Positions 8,983 to 17,962 of a DNA stretch of 64,000 nt are shown here, piece after piece. Made by a program: the position numbers and the translations under genes. A model generated the notes under the pieces. That model was given only the letters and a program-made list of their open reading frames with translations, ran no database searches and was not told the origin of the DNA. Numbering within the stretch: the stretch's first letter is position 1; each line of letters opens with the position of its first letter. Origin of the DNA: an uncultured Latescibacterota bacterium (GTDB lineage: Bacteria; Latescibacterota; UBA2968); assembly GCA_958295785.1 (NCBI GenBank), contig OY282377.1, positions 696,394-760,393 of the forward strand, written 5' to 3'.

Positions 8983-11900
8983 CTGACACGCAGAAAAAAA
9001 GAAGATGCATTAAGTCTTTGGCTCATGAGAATCAGGTGTTCTACAACACACAGGATGGCCGCGGGGCACTGCGCGCACTTGATCTGGCTTCCGAGCACCG
9101 CTGGATTTACCTTTTCGAGTTGGTTCAGAACGCCCTCGATGCCGGCGCGAAATCAATCGCGCTACGCCTTGCAGAAGAAGATGCCTTGATCTTCCAGCAC
9201 GACGGAACCAAGGAGATCAATGACGAGGATGTAAAGGGACTCTCAAAAATTTTTCGCTCGACTAAAGGGGCCTTGTCCGTGGGGTTCATGGGAATCGGCT
9301 TCAAGAGTATTTTCAGGCGTTTCGGCGAGGTTCGGATTTCAGGATGGGATTGGACCTTTCGCTATGAAGTGAGTCAGGAGCGAGGCGAAAAATTTGGGGA
9401 TGTGCAACCCGACTTAATTGGGGCGGTAACGCCGATCTGGGATGACACGATTGATATGCCAGAAGCGGACTTCACGACCCGATTTGAGATGCGTCGGCGA
9501 ATAAATCCTACAGCCGATCTACGATCCGACTTGGCGTCTTTCCTTCCCGCCGATGATGGCACGTCTCTGGCGATCTTAGCTGGGTCTGGCTTGAAACGTC
9601 TTGAAGTAGATGGTCAGGTTTGGGAACTCGACACCCATGAGGATCCCGATGGAAGTGTGGAAGCGACTGCTCTCTCCGAAACAGAGAAGCGGCTCTGGCA
9701 ACTTTTCCCTGTGAAATTCACGCCATCGTCGGAAGCCATAGCCCGCTTCCTTGAGCACCGAAGGATTCGACCTTCCAAAGATGAAAGCAAACAGGTGTAC
9801 GCCGAGGCTGCCCGGCCACGCCAAGTACTGGGCGTGTTGCTTTTGAACAACGATGGCATGCCTGCACCACCAAAAAGAGGACGAGTCTATGCCACATTGC
9901 CCACCGAGGTCATGTTGCCGTTCGGTCTTCATATCAATGCGGACTGGCTACTGAACATCTCGCGGACAGGGCTTATGGAAATTGAGGAAAATGCTTGGCA
10001 ACGCGGTCTTGTGGACCAGATTGCGGATGTGTTGTCGTGCTTCCTAGGTTGGGTTGCCCGCACATTCTCGGAGACTGATGGGGCCAAGGCGGCTTTTGCC
10101 GCGCTCTCACCGCCAACACCCGAGGTAAGCGGTCTTGAAGCACTCCTCGCTAAAGATCGTTGGCTGTCGAGATTGCGGAAGCGACTTGAGGATGCGGCAG
10201 TGCTTCCCGTGTGGACCGAGGAGACAGACACCTTGACTTTTGCGAAGCCGATCCAAGTCATCGTTCCACCTGAGCCGCTGGCGGAGGCGTTCAAGCAACA
10301 CCCGGCATTGCAACCAGCGGTTCTTTTGAACGGATCTGTTCTTGTGCGTGATGTGCTCGGAGAGGGTGCGCGAACATTGCTACGCCGTGCAGGTCTTATA
10401 GCGGAGATGTCGCCGCAAGATTTGGAGAACGCTTGGGCGGATGGCTTGGAAAATTGGTGGGAGGTACTGCCTGACGCTGAGACGAAACGCCGCGACTTGC
10501 TTTTTCGAGTGTGGGGGGCTGTGTCCAAGCTGATGTCTCAAGGATCTTGGTCGACTATTGATCTTCCATGCGTCCGAACCGTCGATGGGACATGGCGATC
10601 CGTGAACGAGGTGGAGTTTTTCAACGAGGCTTTGCCTTCGGAAGGCGAGCCGGGCGGCGGCGAGACGCACCTGCTGATTCAGCCGTTCTTTCCGTATGCG
10701 GACCGTCGTTTGCCTGAAAGTTGGATCAATGCACTTCGACAAATGAAACGGAGAAAGGAGTCACTGTCACAGGCTTTGGATTGGGTAGAAGATAACGCCA
10801 AAAGTATCTCTCTCCGTGAAGTCATTGAGGACGCTACGACGGCCTTAGCATCCTCGCCGACGCCGGACTGGTCAGTACTCGTCCCGCTTGGACACTGGGC
10901 TATGCACAGAAATCGGCCCGATCTACTGACCTATGTGCTTGTGGAATCGGAAACTCATCAGTACGGAACACATGTCAATGAGGCACTCTTGGCAAATCCC
11001 TATGTTGAGCGTGGACAATGCCGACGCCACTTGTTTCCAATGAAACCACCCGTTTCCGTAGCTTATTTAGAACAGGATCCTAGGAACGCAGGGCGACATA
11101 AGTGGCGTGATTTCTTTGAGAAAGCAGGAGTGCAAGGCGCACTCAAAGTGCAACCTATCGAGAGTCAAGCTGGACGATGGAACAAAGGGCACGTAGCGAA
11201 GTTCTTGGGGCTTGATCTCGAAGATATCTACAGATCGAGATCGAATAAAAAAGGCTACAAATTGCTGGACTTCGATATCGAGGAACTTCCCGAACCGGGC
11301 GCGTCCAAAGAAGCATGGGCCGCGGTTGCCGCATGGCTTGAGGATGGCCTCAGTGCTTTACATGACAAGGGCAGCAGGAAGTGCGAGTACTTTTTTAGGT
11401 ATTCACGTTCCAAAACAGGTAAGCGGCAGAGTGCGTGGGTCGCCAAGCTCTCCGAACTCGCCTGGGTTCCTTGCGATGATGGTGAGCTCCGTCGTCCGCG
11501 AGATGTGCTTTCAGACTTTGACCCTGTGCGTGAGGGCGTACCAGTAGCAAAACTGTCGCCTGAACTCTTGTCCGTTCTTCAGCAAGAAGGGGTGGCCTTC
11601 GGCACAGCGATTCCCGAAGCTACATTGGTTTACAAACTCGCTACGGTGGGGTCGCAACTCGATGCGGAAGAATTGGCGGAGTTGCTTGGAGAGATCCGCG
11701 AACAGATTGCAACCGACGAAGACGGGCATGAATCTGAACAGTTTGAACAGGTTGTAAGAAAACTCGCTGTGCCGTCAAGCAGTGGTGAGCGCATTCCGAT
11801 CAATCGCGTCGTTCAGCGGGTCGGAGGGCAACTCCGTGGCAGGCTTGGTGGCTGGGTTCTCCCATTGGAGCGTATTGACGAAGTGCTATGGGAGGAATTG

Positions 11901-13472
11901 AAACATCCCGATTTCCCCTATGAGTTTCCAGACACGACAACGGGTGAGCAAGCGTTGGCTTATATCCGGGATGTTTGGGCGCGTGCTCGATCATCCCCCG
12001 AGCGGTTGGCAAACGAGGTGCGCGATGTGTTGCCGACTGCGTATGCGTACTGCCTGAAGGATTGCGACGAGGACGATTCTCTGTCCAAGCTGTGGGACGC
12101 CGCTGTTTCCTACGCGGCCGTCTTTGCTGAGGGGAAGTGGATCTTTTTGGATGATGCGGAGAACATCTACTTGGATGATCTCGAAGATCGAAGGTTTCTC
12201 CCCGAAAATGCCGAGTTGCAAATTGTCACGGGTGGACATCTTGGTAATTCTCTATCTGATCGGATTCGCACCGCGGCCGCGCTTGAGTTGCCATGCCTGT
12301 CTTCTGCCATTGAGATGAAATGGAACGAGACAGGCAAGAAGGGTGATCCCGACTGGAGCGACAAGTTTACGCTCATCTGCAAACTTCTTCACTCAGTTCG
12401 AGGCGAGCATGTGGATGATGGAGACAAGACAGAAACCGACCAAGCTAAATATTTACGACTTTGCCTGTTCGAAAAAATTGAGCTTTCTGTAAAAATCGAA
12501 AAGGGACCATATAAGCCAGTGCCCGTGAACGCTCGCTTGGACAGTGGCGTTCTAAAGATCGCTGGCCGCCCTGTTCAATTTGGAGCAGACGCTACCAAAG
12601 AGCTTTTGCGCGACTATTCTTTTCGCCAACGTGGAGACCTGGCCGCTGATCTCACCGGAATGTTGGGAGCAATTGACAACGAGGAGGATTTCCGGCTGGC
12701 CGTGGAAAAATTTAGACGATCCTTTGCTCCAGACTTTGAGTTACCGTCGGGAGAATCAGGCCCGGAAAAGCCGGTGGATTTGGGAAATGATCTGGCCAAC
12801 ACTGGAAATGCTAACGAGCCTGGTATGGGAAGTCAGGTAAGCGAAGATGAGCCGATGAATACAAATGGGAAAACAACTCCTGAGAATGGCGATTCCAATA
12901 GCGTGGGAGGTTCCTTTACGCGAGATCGTGCCTTTGCTCAACAAAAAGCTTTGAAGAAGAAGTTGGAGGATTCGCTCAAAGGTGAGATCACACCTGATGA
13001 CGAAGCCGCAGAGACAAGCGAGACAAACCAAGGGACTGAGGCGGGTGGAAGCGAGGGGGGACTGCTTGGGGACGAGATTTACCGCCGAGTTGCCATGCAA
13101 TACGAAAGAAAACTGAGTCGTGTCCCGAAGCTTGGTGATCCTCGCCAAGAGGGCTGGGATATCCGCAGCGTTGATCTGGAAGGATCGGAACGCCTGATTG
13201 AGGTGAAAGGTAAAGGATGTCCTTGGGAGGGAGACGAGGTTGTGGAATTGAGTCGCGCACAAGTACACAAGGCGTTCGAGATGTCAGATGGTCAGGCAAC
13301 AGGTTCTTGGTACCTCTATGTTGTGGAGCGGATAGACAATAGCAACTATCGAGTGCTACCGATTGAGAATCCAGCACAAGTTTCCGGCAAGTGGATGCTC
13401 AGTGGTGGAGCTTGGCGGATGATCGCAAAGGAGTGCCGCTCAATCACACTGGAGGAGGCCAATGATGTATAA
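8979..13472 (+). CDS. Giant GHKL-ATPase protein with C-terminal DUF3883 (NO VEIN-like) domain
   Basis: 1497 residues. The N-terminus is a GHKL/HSP90-like ATPase domain as in sacsin: N-box ELVQNALDA (E47, N51, D54), HDG (D75-G76) and the lid motif GFMGIGFKS (residues 102-110). A long middle region of about 1100 residues has no motif I recognise. A low-complexity linker (about 1270-1370) leads to a DUF3883/NOV_C domain with a PD-(D/E)xK-like signature, D1394 and E1408-V-K1410 (RLIEVKGKG). The same end-to-end architecture is known from the plant NO VEIN protein and from bacterial genes in restriction/defence islands. A DNA-targeting or phage-defence role is therefore inferred, not shown. Codon use differs from flanking catabolic genes. 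Confidence 0.85.
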   Translation: MTDTQKKRRCIKSLAHENQVFYNTQDGRGALRALDLASEHRWIYLFELVQNALDAGAKSIALRLAEEDALIFQHDGTKEINDEDVKGLSKIFRSTKGALSVGFMGIGFKSIFRRFGEVRISGWDWTFRYEVSQERGEKFGDVQPDLIGAVTPIWDDTIDMPEADFTTRFEMRRRINPTADLRSDLASFLPADDGTSLAILAGSGLKRLEVDGQVWELDTHEDPDGSVEATALSETEKRLWQLFPVKFTPSSEAIARFLEHRRIRPSKDESKQVYAEAARPRQVLGVLLLNNDGMPAPPKRGRVYATLPTEVMLPFGLHINADWLLNISRTGLMEIEENAWQRGLVDQIADVLSCFLGWVARTFSETDGAKAAFAALSPPTPEVSGLEALLAKDRWLSRLRKRLEDAAVLPVWTEETDTLTFAKPIQVIVPPEPLAEAFKQHPALQPAVLLNGSVLVRDVLGEGARTLLRRAGLIAEMSPQDLENAWADGLENWWEVLPDAETKRRDLLFRVWGAVSKLMSQGSWSTIDLPCVRTVDGTWRSVNEVEFFNEALPSEGEPGGGETHLLIQPFFPYADRRLPESWINALRQMKRRKESLSQALDWVEDNAKSISLREVIEDATTALASSPTPDWSVLVPLGHWAMHRNRPDLLTYVLVESETHQYGTHVNEALLANPYVERGQCRRHLFPMKPPVSVAYLEQDPRNAGRHKWRDFFEKAGVQGALKVQPIESQAGRWNKGHVAKFLGLDLEDIYRSRSNKKGYKLLDFDIEELPEPGASKEAWAAVAAWLEDGLSALHDKGSRKCEYFFRYSRSKTGKRQSAWVAKLSELAWVPCDDGELRRPRDVLSDFDPVREGVPVAKLSPELLSVLQQEGVAFGTAIPEATLVYKLATVGSQLDAEELAELLGEIREQIATDEDGHESEQFEQVVRKLAVPSSSGERIPINRVVQRVGGQLRGRLGGWVLPLERIDEVLWEELKHPDFPYEFPDTTTGEQALAYIRDVWARARSSPERLANEVRDVLPTAYAYCLKDCDEDDSLSKLWDAAVSYAAVFAEGKWIFLDDAENIYLDDLEDRRFLPENAELQIVTGGHLGNSLSDRIRTAAALELPCLSSAIEMKWNETGKKGDPDWSDKFTLICKLLHSVRGEHVDDGDKTETDQAKYLRLCLFEKIELSVKIEKGPYKPVPVNARLDSGVLKIAGRPVQFGADATKELLRDYSFRQRGDLAADLTGMLGAIDNEEDFRLAVEKFRRSFAPDFELPSGESGPEKPVDLGNDLANTGNANEPGMGSQVSEDEPMNTNGKTTPENGDSNSVGGSFTRDRAFAQQKALKKKLEDSLKGEITPDDEAAETSETNQGTEAGGSEGGLLGDEIYRRVAMQYERKLSRVPKLGDPRQEGWDIRSVDLEGSERLIEVKGKGCPWEGDEVVELSRAQVHKAFEMSDGQATGSWYLYVVERIDNSNYRVLPIENPAQVSGKWMLSGGAWRMIAKECRSITLEEANDV

Positions 13473-13667
13473 GTATGAGATCATTTTTTATTGGCGCGAT
13501 GAAGACCTCGCTTTTGTGGCGGAAGTGCCGGAACTTTTCGGATGTATGGCGCGTTGCGACGCGAGAGAAGCCGCGCTCAGGCACGTCAATCGCTCTAGAT
13601 TGACACCGCGAGCGCGTTCGGCGATCCAATACCCAAACCCAAGGGCGAGCGTCTGATGCCGGCGTGA
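13462..13667 (+). pseudogene. hicB: Broken HicB-family antitoxin gene
   Basis: The gene starts with GGAGGAGG and ATG 13462, overlapping the 3' end of the NO VEIN-like gene by 11 bases. The first about 45 residues are HicB-like (YKYEIIFYWRDEDLAFVAEV, then ALRHVN). Near 13600 the frame breaks. The normal HicB tail is recovered in another frame (IDTASAFGDPIPKPKGERLM, stop at 13665-13667). Compared with intact HicB proteins, about ten bases appear to be missing at the break. In the original frame a 64-residue product would end at 13656. No hicA is adjacent, so this is a decaying orphan antitoxin. Confidence 0.75.
13615..13667 (+). repeat. hicB 3'-end repeat, left copy
   Basis: This segment coding the GDPIPKPKGER tail is repeated imperfectly at 15823-15882 (GGCGATCCAATACC is identical in both, and the ends GATGCCGGCGTG and GACGCTGGCGTG align). 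The two copies flank the ligase-methyltransferase cassette. Confidence 0.55.
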
Positions 13668-13717
13668 GGCCACATAGTACGGGCGCTTCAAAGACGATTA
13701 AATCCAAGAGGTGGGAC

Positions 13718-14920
13718 ATGGCATCTGAGCATCTGCACAGTGCGAGCAGCGGCGAGAATGACGGGGATATCGAGATCACCCTTGGGATTGAAGAGGAATT
13801 TTTTCTCGTCGATCCCGAATCCCGCGACCTGCTCGCGGACCCGGACATCGGCATTTTCGAGACCTGCGAAAAGAACAGCGGGCCGCACAAGGTCACGCGG
13901 GAATTTATCCGCAGCCAGATCGAGACCAACACCCGAGTCTGCGCGTCTATCGCCGACTTGCGCGCCATGCTGTGCGAGACCCGCCGGGTAGCACTCGACG
14001 CGGCGGAGCAACACGGGGCCGCGTTGCTGGCTGCCTCGACCCATCCCTTTGCGGAATGGCGGGCGCAACTGACCACCCCCGGGGAACGCTACGAACACTT
14101 TGTGGTCATCTTCCAAGAAACCTTGCGCCGGTTCATCATCGGCGGCATGCACATCCACGCGGGTTTTGGGGATCCGGATTCGCGCATCCGGGTTATGACC
14201 GCGCTTCGGCGCTATCTTCCCCTGCTCCACGCGCTCTCCACCTCGTCGCCGTTCAACGCCGGGCGCGATACGGGGTTCAAGTCCTACCGCCTAAACCTCA
14301 TTGGCAGCCTCCCGCGCACCAGCCTGCCCGGCCCGTTGTGGTCGCGCGCAGAATACGACCAACTTTTGACCGACTACCGGCGCATGGATTTTCTCAGGGA
14401 TGGCAGCGAGTTGTGGTGGGACATCCGCCCGTCTCAATTATATCCGACCATCGAGTTGCGAATCTGCGACATCTGCCCGCGCATTGAGGACGCCGTGTGC
14501 GTCGCGGCGCTCTACGCCTCCCTCATTCGCTATCTTTTGCGGCAGGATCGAGAAGGCGCGTTGCCGCCCGAGCCGCACACCGAGATCATCGCCGAAAACC
14601 GGTGGATCGCCCAGCGCTATGGCGTGTTTGGCTTCCTCGGCGACACGCGAGACGGCGGGCGGATGGACATCGAAGATTACGCGGGCGAACTCGTGGAGGT
14701 ATTATCCGGCGACGCCCGTGCGCTCGGTTGCGAGAAAGCGTTGCGCCACGCCTTGTCCATCATCCGCAATGGCAGCGGTGCCGACCGACAAATCGACCAT
14801 TTCCGCCTCCGTCGTTTGGAAGGCGATACAGACGAGCAGGCCCTGCGTTCTGTGGTCGATTTGGTGATCGCAGAGACTCGGGAGGGAATAGAGGAAACGG
14901 GTTGCCAAAGTTCTCATTAA
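13718..14920 (+). CDS. Carboxylate-amine ligase, YbdK/GCS2 family
   Basis: 400 residues, slightly longer than the usual about 370. It matches glutamate-cysteine ligase family 2 (GCS2/YbdK): N-terminal GIEEEFFLVDP for ATP/metal binding, the GGMHIHAGF motif, ELWWDIRPS, and ELRICDICPR. The family joins a carboxylate to an amine using ATP; YbdK has weak gamma-glutamyl-cysteine ligase activity, and natural substrates are often unknown. The start at 13718 follows AAGAGGTGGGAC; an earlier in-frame ATG at 13664 overlaps the broken hicB. It lies 22 bases before a methyltransferase, forming a two-gene cassette flanked by hicB-tail repeats. Confidence 0.85.
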   Translation: MASEHLHSASSGENDGDIEITLGIEEEFFLVDPESRDLLADPDIGIFETCEKNSGPHKVTREFIRSQIETNTRVCASIADLRAMLCETRRVALDAAEQHGAALLAASTHPFAEWRAQLTTPGERYEHFVVIFQETLRRFIIGGMHIHAGFGDPDSRIRVMTALRRYLPLLHALSTSSPFNAGRDTGFKSYRLNLIGSLPRTSLPGPLWSRAEYDQLLTDYRRMDFLRDGSELWWDIRPSQLYPTIELRICDICPRIEDAVCVAALYASLIRYLLRQDREGALPPEPHTEIIAENRWIAQRYGVFGFLGDTRDGGRMDIEDYAGELVEVLSGDARALGCEKALRHALSIIRNGSGADRQIDHFRLRRLEGDTDEQALRSVVDLVIAETREGIEETGCQSSH

Positions 14921-14942
14921 AATTGAAAAGGGGCCCAATTTC

Positions 14943-15872
14943 ATGCCGCCACTTCAACCCGAAACATCTACGCGCAAACGCGGGACGAGCGCGACTGCGA
15001 CCCTCGCGGCGGGCATCCGCGCACATCATTGGCAGTGGAATAAATCCCCGATCTTCGCCGACGATTGCGCGATTGATATGGTGTCATTTTTCTGGCGTCT
15101 CATCGTCAAGAACAAGCCGCTCAACTGGCTCGTGGTTCACAAACTGCTCGGCGCGTTCCATCCGATCCACACCGAGATCATTTTGCGGACGCGCTATGCC
15201 GAAGACTGTCTCATGGAGGCGATATCCAAAGGCGTGGGCCAATACGTGATTTTGGGCGCGGGACTCGATACCTTTTCCCTGCGCCACAAAAAACTCGCTG
15301 CCCGCGTGCGGATATTCGAATTGGACCATCCCGCGACTCAAGCGATGAAACGGGAGCGCGTGCGCCGCGCCAATGGCGACATCCCGCCCAATTTGGCGTT
15401 CGTGCCGATTGACTTTGAGACGGATCGCTTGAACGAAGCTCTTTCCCGCGCGGATTTTGATTCGCAGGATCCCGCCTTCTTTTCCTGGTTGGGGACGACG
15501 TATTATCTCACAAAAGACGCAATCAGAGAGACGCTCGGCTGTGTTGCAGACGCCGCTGCGCCTGGCAGTCGCATTGTTTTCGATTACAAACTCCCCAAGC
15601 ATCTCATCCCCGAACGCGGCTTGCCCCTCGCCGATAATTTGGATCGCTTTGTGGCTCGCCTCGGCGAGCCAATGGTGTCCGAGTTCACGCCCGAGGAATT
15701 GAATGGCGAGATGGCGCGCATCGGCTTTGTCGAGATGGAGACCCTCCCGCCCGAGGCGCAAGCGCGCCGCTATTTGAAGAACAGACCTGACGTGGTTGAT
15801 CCCGCGCCGAATTTTTCCTTCGCGCTATTTGGCGATCCAATACCAGAATCCAAGTGCGAGCCGAGCGGTTGA
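14943..15872 (+). CDS. Class I SAM-dependent methyltransferase (PPM1/TcmP-like)
   Basis: 309 residues resembling the leucine-carboxyl-methyltransferase/TcmP group. Visible are RYAEDCLMEAISKG, the SAM-binding loop VILGAGLDTFSLR, the acidic FELDHPATQAMKR and FFSWLGTTYYLT. AAAAGGGG precedes the ATG. The last dozen residues (GDPIPESKCEPSG) look like a HicB antitoxin tail rather than the family's usual C-terminus, so the 3' end may be chimeric. Pairing with an ATP-dependent ligase suggests amide formation plus O-methylation of a small acid; this is inference. Confidence 0.8.
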   Translation: MPPLQPETSTRKRGTSATATLAAGIRAHHWQWNKSPIFADDCAIDMVSFFWRLIVKNKPLNWLVVHKLLGAFHPIHTEIILRTRYAEDCLMEAISKGVGQYVILGAGLDTFSLRHKKLAARVRIFELDHPATQAMKRERVRRANGDIPPNLAFVPIDFETDRLNEALSRADFDSQDPAFFSWLGTTYYLTKDAIRETLGCVADAAAPGSRIVFDYKLPKHLIPERGLPLADNLDRFVARLGEPMVSEFTPEELNGEMARIGFVEMETLPPEAQARRYLKNRPDVVDPAPNFSFALFGDPIPESKCEPSG

Positions 15873-15925
15873 CGCTGGCGTGTTGCAGAATTGCCAAATG
15901 GGTCAGAAATTTTCGGAGCATATAG
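15823..15925 (+). repeat. hicB 3'-end remnant, right copy
   Basis: The DNA at the end of the methyltransferase matches the hicB tail at 13615-13667. If the 5-base unit CCGAG near 15861 is read as an insertion, the downstream frame continues as ERLTLACCRIAKWVRNFRSI to a TAG at 15923-15925, a plausible HicB C-terminus. It thus looks like a second hicB relic behind the cassette. Confidence 0.5.
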
Positions 15926-16036
15926 AGTTGTCAGGCATTCAAAATCTGGGATGAAAACAAAGGATTAGCCAAACGCAATACAACATCGGTCAATTCTCTC
16001 GCTTTACTCGGGCGAATTAACTTTGGGAGAAACGCA

Positions 16037-16537
16037 ATGGCGCAACCTTACCGATATAGCAACCCACCTGTCGCACAAGCACGCTGTGAGTTTCGCTTTC
16101 AACCGGGTCGGAATGGGGACACCCGTCAAAGAAAGCACCTTGAAGCCCGGCTTTATGCGGCCTTTGAAGCCGAGTTTTTGGAGGACGGTATCGGTCATCC
16201 CGCCGAGGAGATTATTGCGGAGGCGTTGCGATCTGTGGATGACCAACCCGTTCTCGACTGGTTCATGGCTTTCTGCTCGGATGCAGCATGCCCGTCCTTT
16301 GCGGCATCGGTTTTGCGTTGTCTTGGGCGTCAGGAGAATACGGGGACGATTTCATGGCGTGCCGAGATCGTGCGCGGCGGGTTGGCTATGGATGATGTGA
16401 AGATTAGAGACGCCGCGGTGCAAGCCGCGGAATCGTGGAGGGACCGGGATATACTCGATATTTTGAGGTTGCATATCGAGCCGGAACCTTGGCTTCGAAA
16501 CTACATTTTGGACGTCATTGACGACCTACAGGAGTAA
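16037..16537 (+). CDS. Hypothetical HEAT-repeat-like protein, first of a two-gene unit
   Basis: 166 residues. From about residue 35 onward the protein is alpha-helical, with HEAT-like pairs (for example IRDAAVQAAESWRDRDILDI). The first about 24 residues (YRYSNPPVAQARCEFRF) look like the start of a different small family (TIGR04255-type proteins), so the gene may be an N-terminal chimera. TGGGAGAAA precedes ATG 16037. The stop is 3 bases before the next gene, so the two are translationally linked. Function unknown. Confidence 0.6.
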   Translation: MAQPYRYSNPPVAQARCEFRFQPGRNGDTRQRKHLEARLYAAFEAEFLEDGIGHPAEEIIAEALRSVDDQPVLDWFMAFCSDAACPSFAASVLRCLGRQENTGTISWRAEIVRGGLAMDDVKIRDAAVQAAESWRDRDILDILRLHIEPEPWLRNYILDVIDDLQE

Positions 16538-16540
16538 GCG

Positions 16541-17053
16541 ATGTTCTTGGCTCGCAAAATCTCACGCGCCAAATGGCCGGCCACGCGGGAATTGTCGGTC
16601 AGCGAGATTCCGGCCGACGCCGTAACCGGTGACCTGCGTACCCAAAATAATGCCCTATCCTTCTGGCAGTGTGGCATGGGTTCGGAGGACAGTGTCAATG
16701 ATGCCGCACTGGCGATAGCCTCAGCAGGAGATCGCGTCGATAAGATCGACATCGTTTGGTTTTCCGATGAAGATCTGCGGGCCGATGGTCAGACGTGGAG
16801 AGACACAGAGGGACGAACACCTGTCACAGACTTGGTCGGGCGGCACATTGATGTGGAGGGCCTCAATTACGCACGCCTCGGAAAAATCGCTCGTCGCATT
16901 GTTGTTGCAATAGAGGAGAATCGATACCTGCGCCTAACCAAAGCGCGTGTCACCAAACTCCTCGCTACAGCAGTCGGACAAGGGCGTATTGACCTTGACG
17001 ATCTCCGGGAAGGTGTGCAAAAAGAAGTGCGAAAGTCGCCAACGAAAAAATAG
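16541..17053 (+). CDS. Hypothetical protein, second of a two-gene unit
   Basis: 170 residues with no signal peptide or membrane span. The start MFLARKISRAKW and the segment ALSFWQCG look like a conserved family seen beside helical-repeat partners in other genomes, but I know of no assigned function. The C-terminal part is basic (QKEVRKSPTKK). It starts 3 bases after the upstream gene ends and stops 8 bases before the DapF-family gene. Both genes sit at the right edge of the accessory island and may be a stand-alone two-component unit, possibly toxin-antitoxin-like; that is speculation. Confidence 0.6.
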   Translation: MFLARKISRAKWPATRELSVSEIPADAVTGDLRTQNNALSFWQCGMGSEDSVNDAALAIASAGDRVDKIDIVWFSDEDLRADGQTWRDTEGRTPVTDLVGRHIDVEGLNYARLGKIARRIVVAIEENRYLRLTKARVTKLLATAVGQGRIDLDDLREGVQKEVRKSPTKK

Positions 17054-17061
17054 GAGCATGT

Positions 17062-17940
17062 ATGAAGAATGGATTTTTTGTGGGACACGGGTTGGGCAAC
17101 GATTATATCGTGATGGATCCCAAAGCCCTGACGTTTGAATTGACGCCCGAGCGCGTTGCGAGAATTTGCGACCGCAACTGGGGCGTTGGGAGCGATGGCA
17201 TTTTGACATTGGAGGATTCGCAAAAAGCGGACTTTGGGTTGCGGATATGGAATCCGGATGGCAGCGAGGCGGAAAAATCGGGCAATGGGTTGCGGATTTT
17301 TGCACGGTATTTGCATGCCACGCGCAGAACGCGCAAAACCTCATTCTCGGTCGATACCTTGGGCGGGTTGGTTCACATTGCGTTGCACATCGACGCATGG
17401 GGCGATGCCAGCGCGGCGACCGTGGAGATGGGGCAGGCGACCTTTGCCCCCGAGGCATTGCCCTGTTCGCTCGAAGTGGGAGAACTCGTGGAATGCCCGA
17501 TAGGTGCCGCGGGTGAAGAGATGGTGTTCACGGGGGTGAGCGTGGGCAATCCGCACTGCGTGGTGTTCAAGCCCAAAGGCCAAGCGTGGACGCGCGAGGA
17601 CTTATTGCGTTTGGGGCCTGCGTTGGAAACGCACGAGATTTTTCTCCGGCGAACCAATGTGCAGTTGGCCGTGCCCACTGGGGCCAACGAGATTTTCATT
17701 TTGATTTGGGAACGCGGCGCGGGCGAAACGCAGGCGTCGGGGTCTTCGTCATGTGCTGCGGCAAGTGCTGCGGTGCGCTTGGGATTGGTCGCCTCGCCCG
17801 TGACCGTCAAGGCGCCCGGCGGCGCGTTGGAGATCGATGTGGACGACGCATTTCATCTGACGATGGCAGGTCCCGTGGCAGAGGTCGCGCGCGGTAGCCT
17901 GAGTCCGTCGTTTGTGCGCGAGATTGGCGCGTTGCCCTGA
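17062..17940 (+). CDS. dapF: Diaminopimelate epimerase-family protein lacking both catalytic cysteines
   Basis: 292 residues, slightly longer than typical DapF (about 275). The fold signature is intact: GLGNDYIVMD, NWGVGSDGIL, WNPDGSEAE and ERGAGETQA. True DapF uses two cysteines, in the AExCGNG and ETxACGxGACA motifs. Here both are serine: S73 in AEKSGNG and S226 in ETQASGSSSC. The nucleotides (TCG at both sites) leave no ambiguity. It may be an inactive paralogue or an isomerase with another mechanism. The gene symbol is given for family membership only. It is followed 22 bases later by a PhyH gene. Confidence 0.75.
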   Translation: MKNGFFVGHGLGNDYIVMDPKALTFELTPERVARICDRNWGVGSDGILTLEDSQKADFGLRIWNPDGSEAEKSGNGLRIFARYLHATRRTRKTSFSVDTLGGLVHIALHIDAWGDASAATVEMGQATFAPEALPCSLEVGELVECPIGAAGEEMVFTGVSVGNPHCVVFKPKGQAWTREDLLRLGPALETHEIFLRRTNVQLAVPTGANEIFILIWERGAGETQASGSSSCAAASAAVRLGLVASPVTVKAPGGALEIDVDDAFHLTMAGPVAEVARGSLSPSFVREIGALP

Positions 17941-17962
17941 ATTGTTTGCGAAAGGAAAAACG

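Noticed and set aside
13664-13717. Earlier start for the carboxylate-amine ligase
   Set aside because: It overlaps the end of the broken hicB and lacks a ribosome-binding site; ATG 13718 follows AAGAGGTGGGAC.
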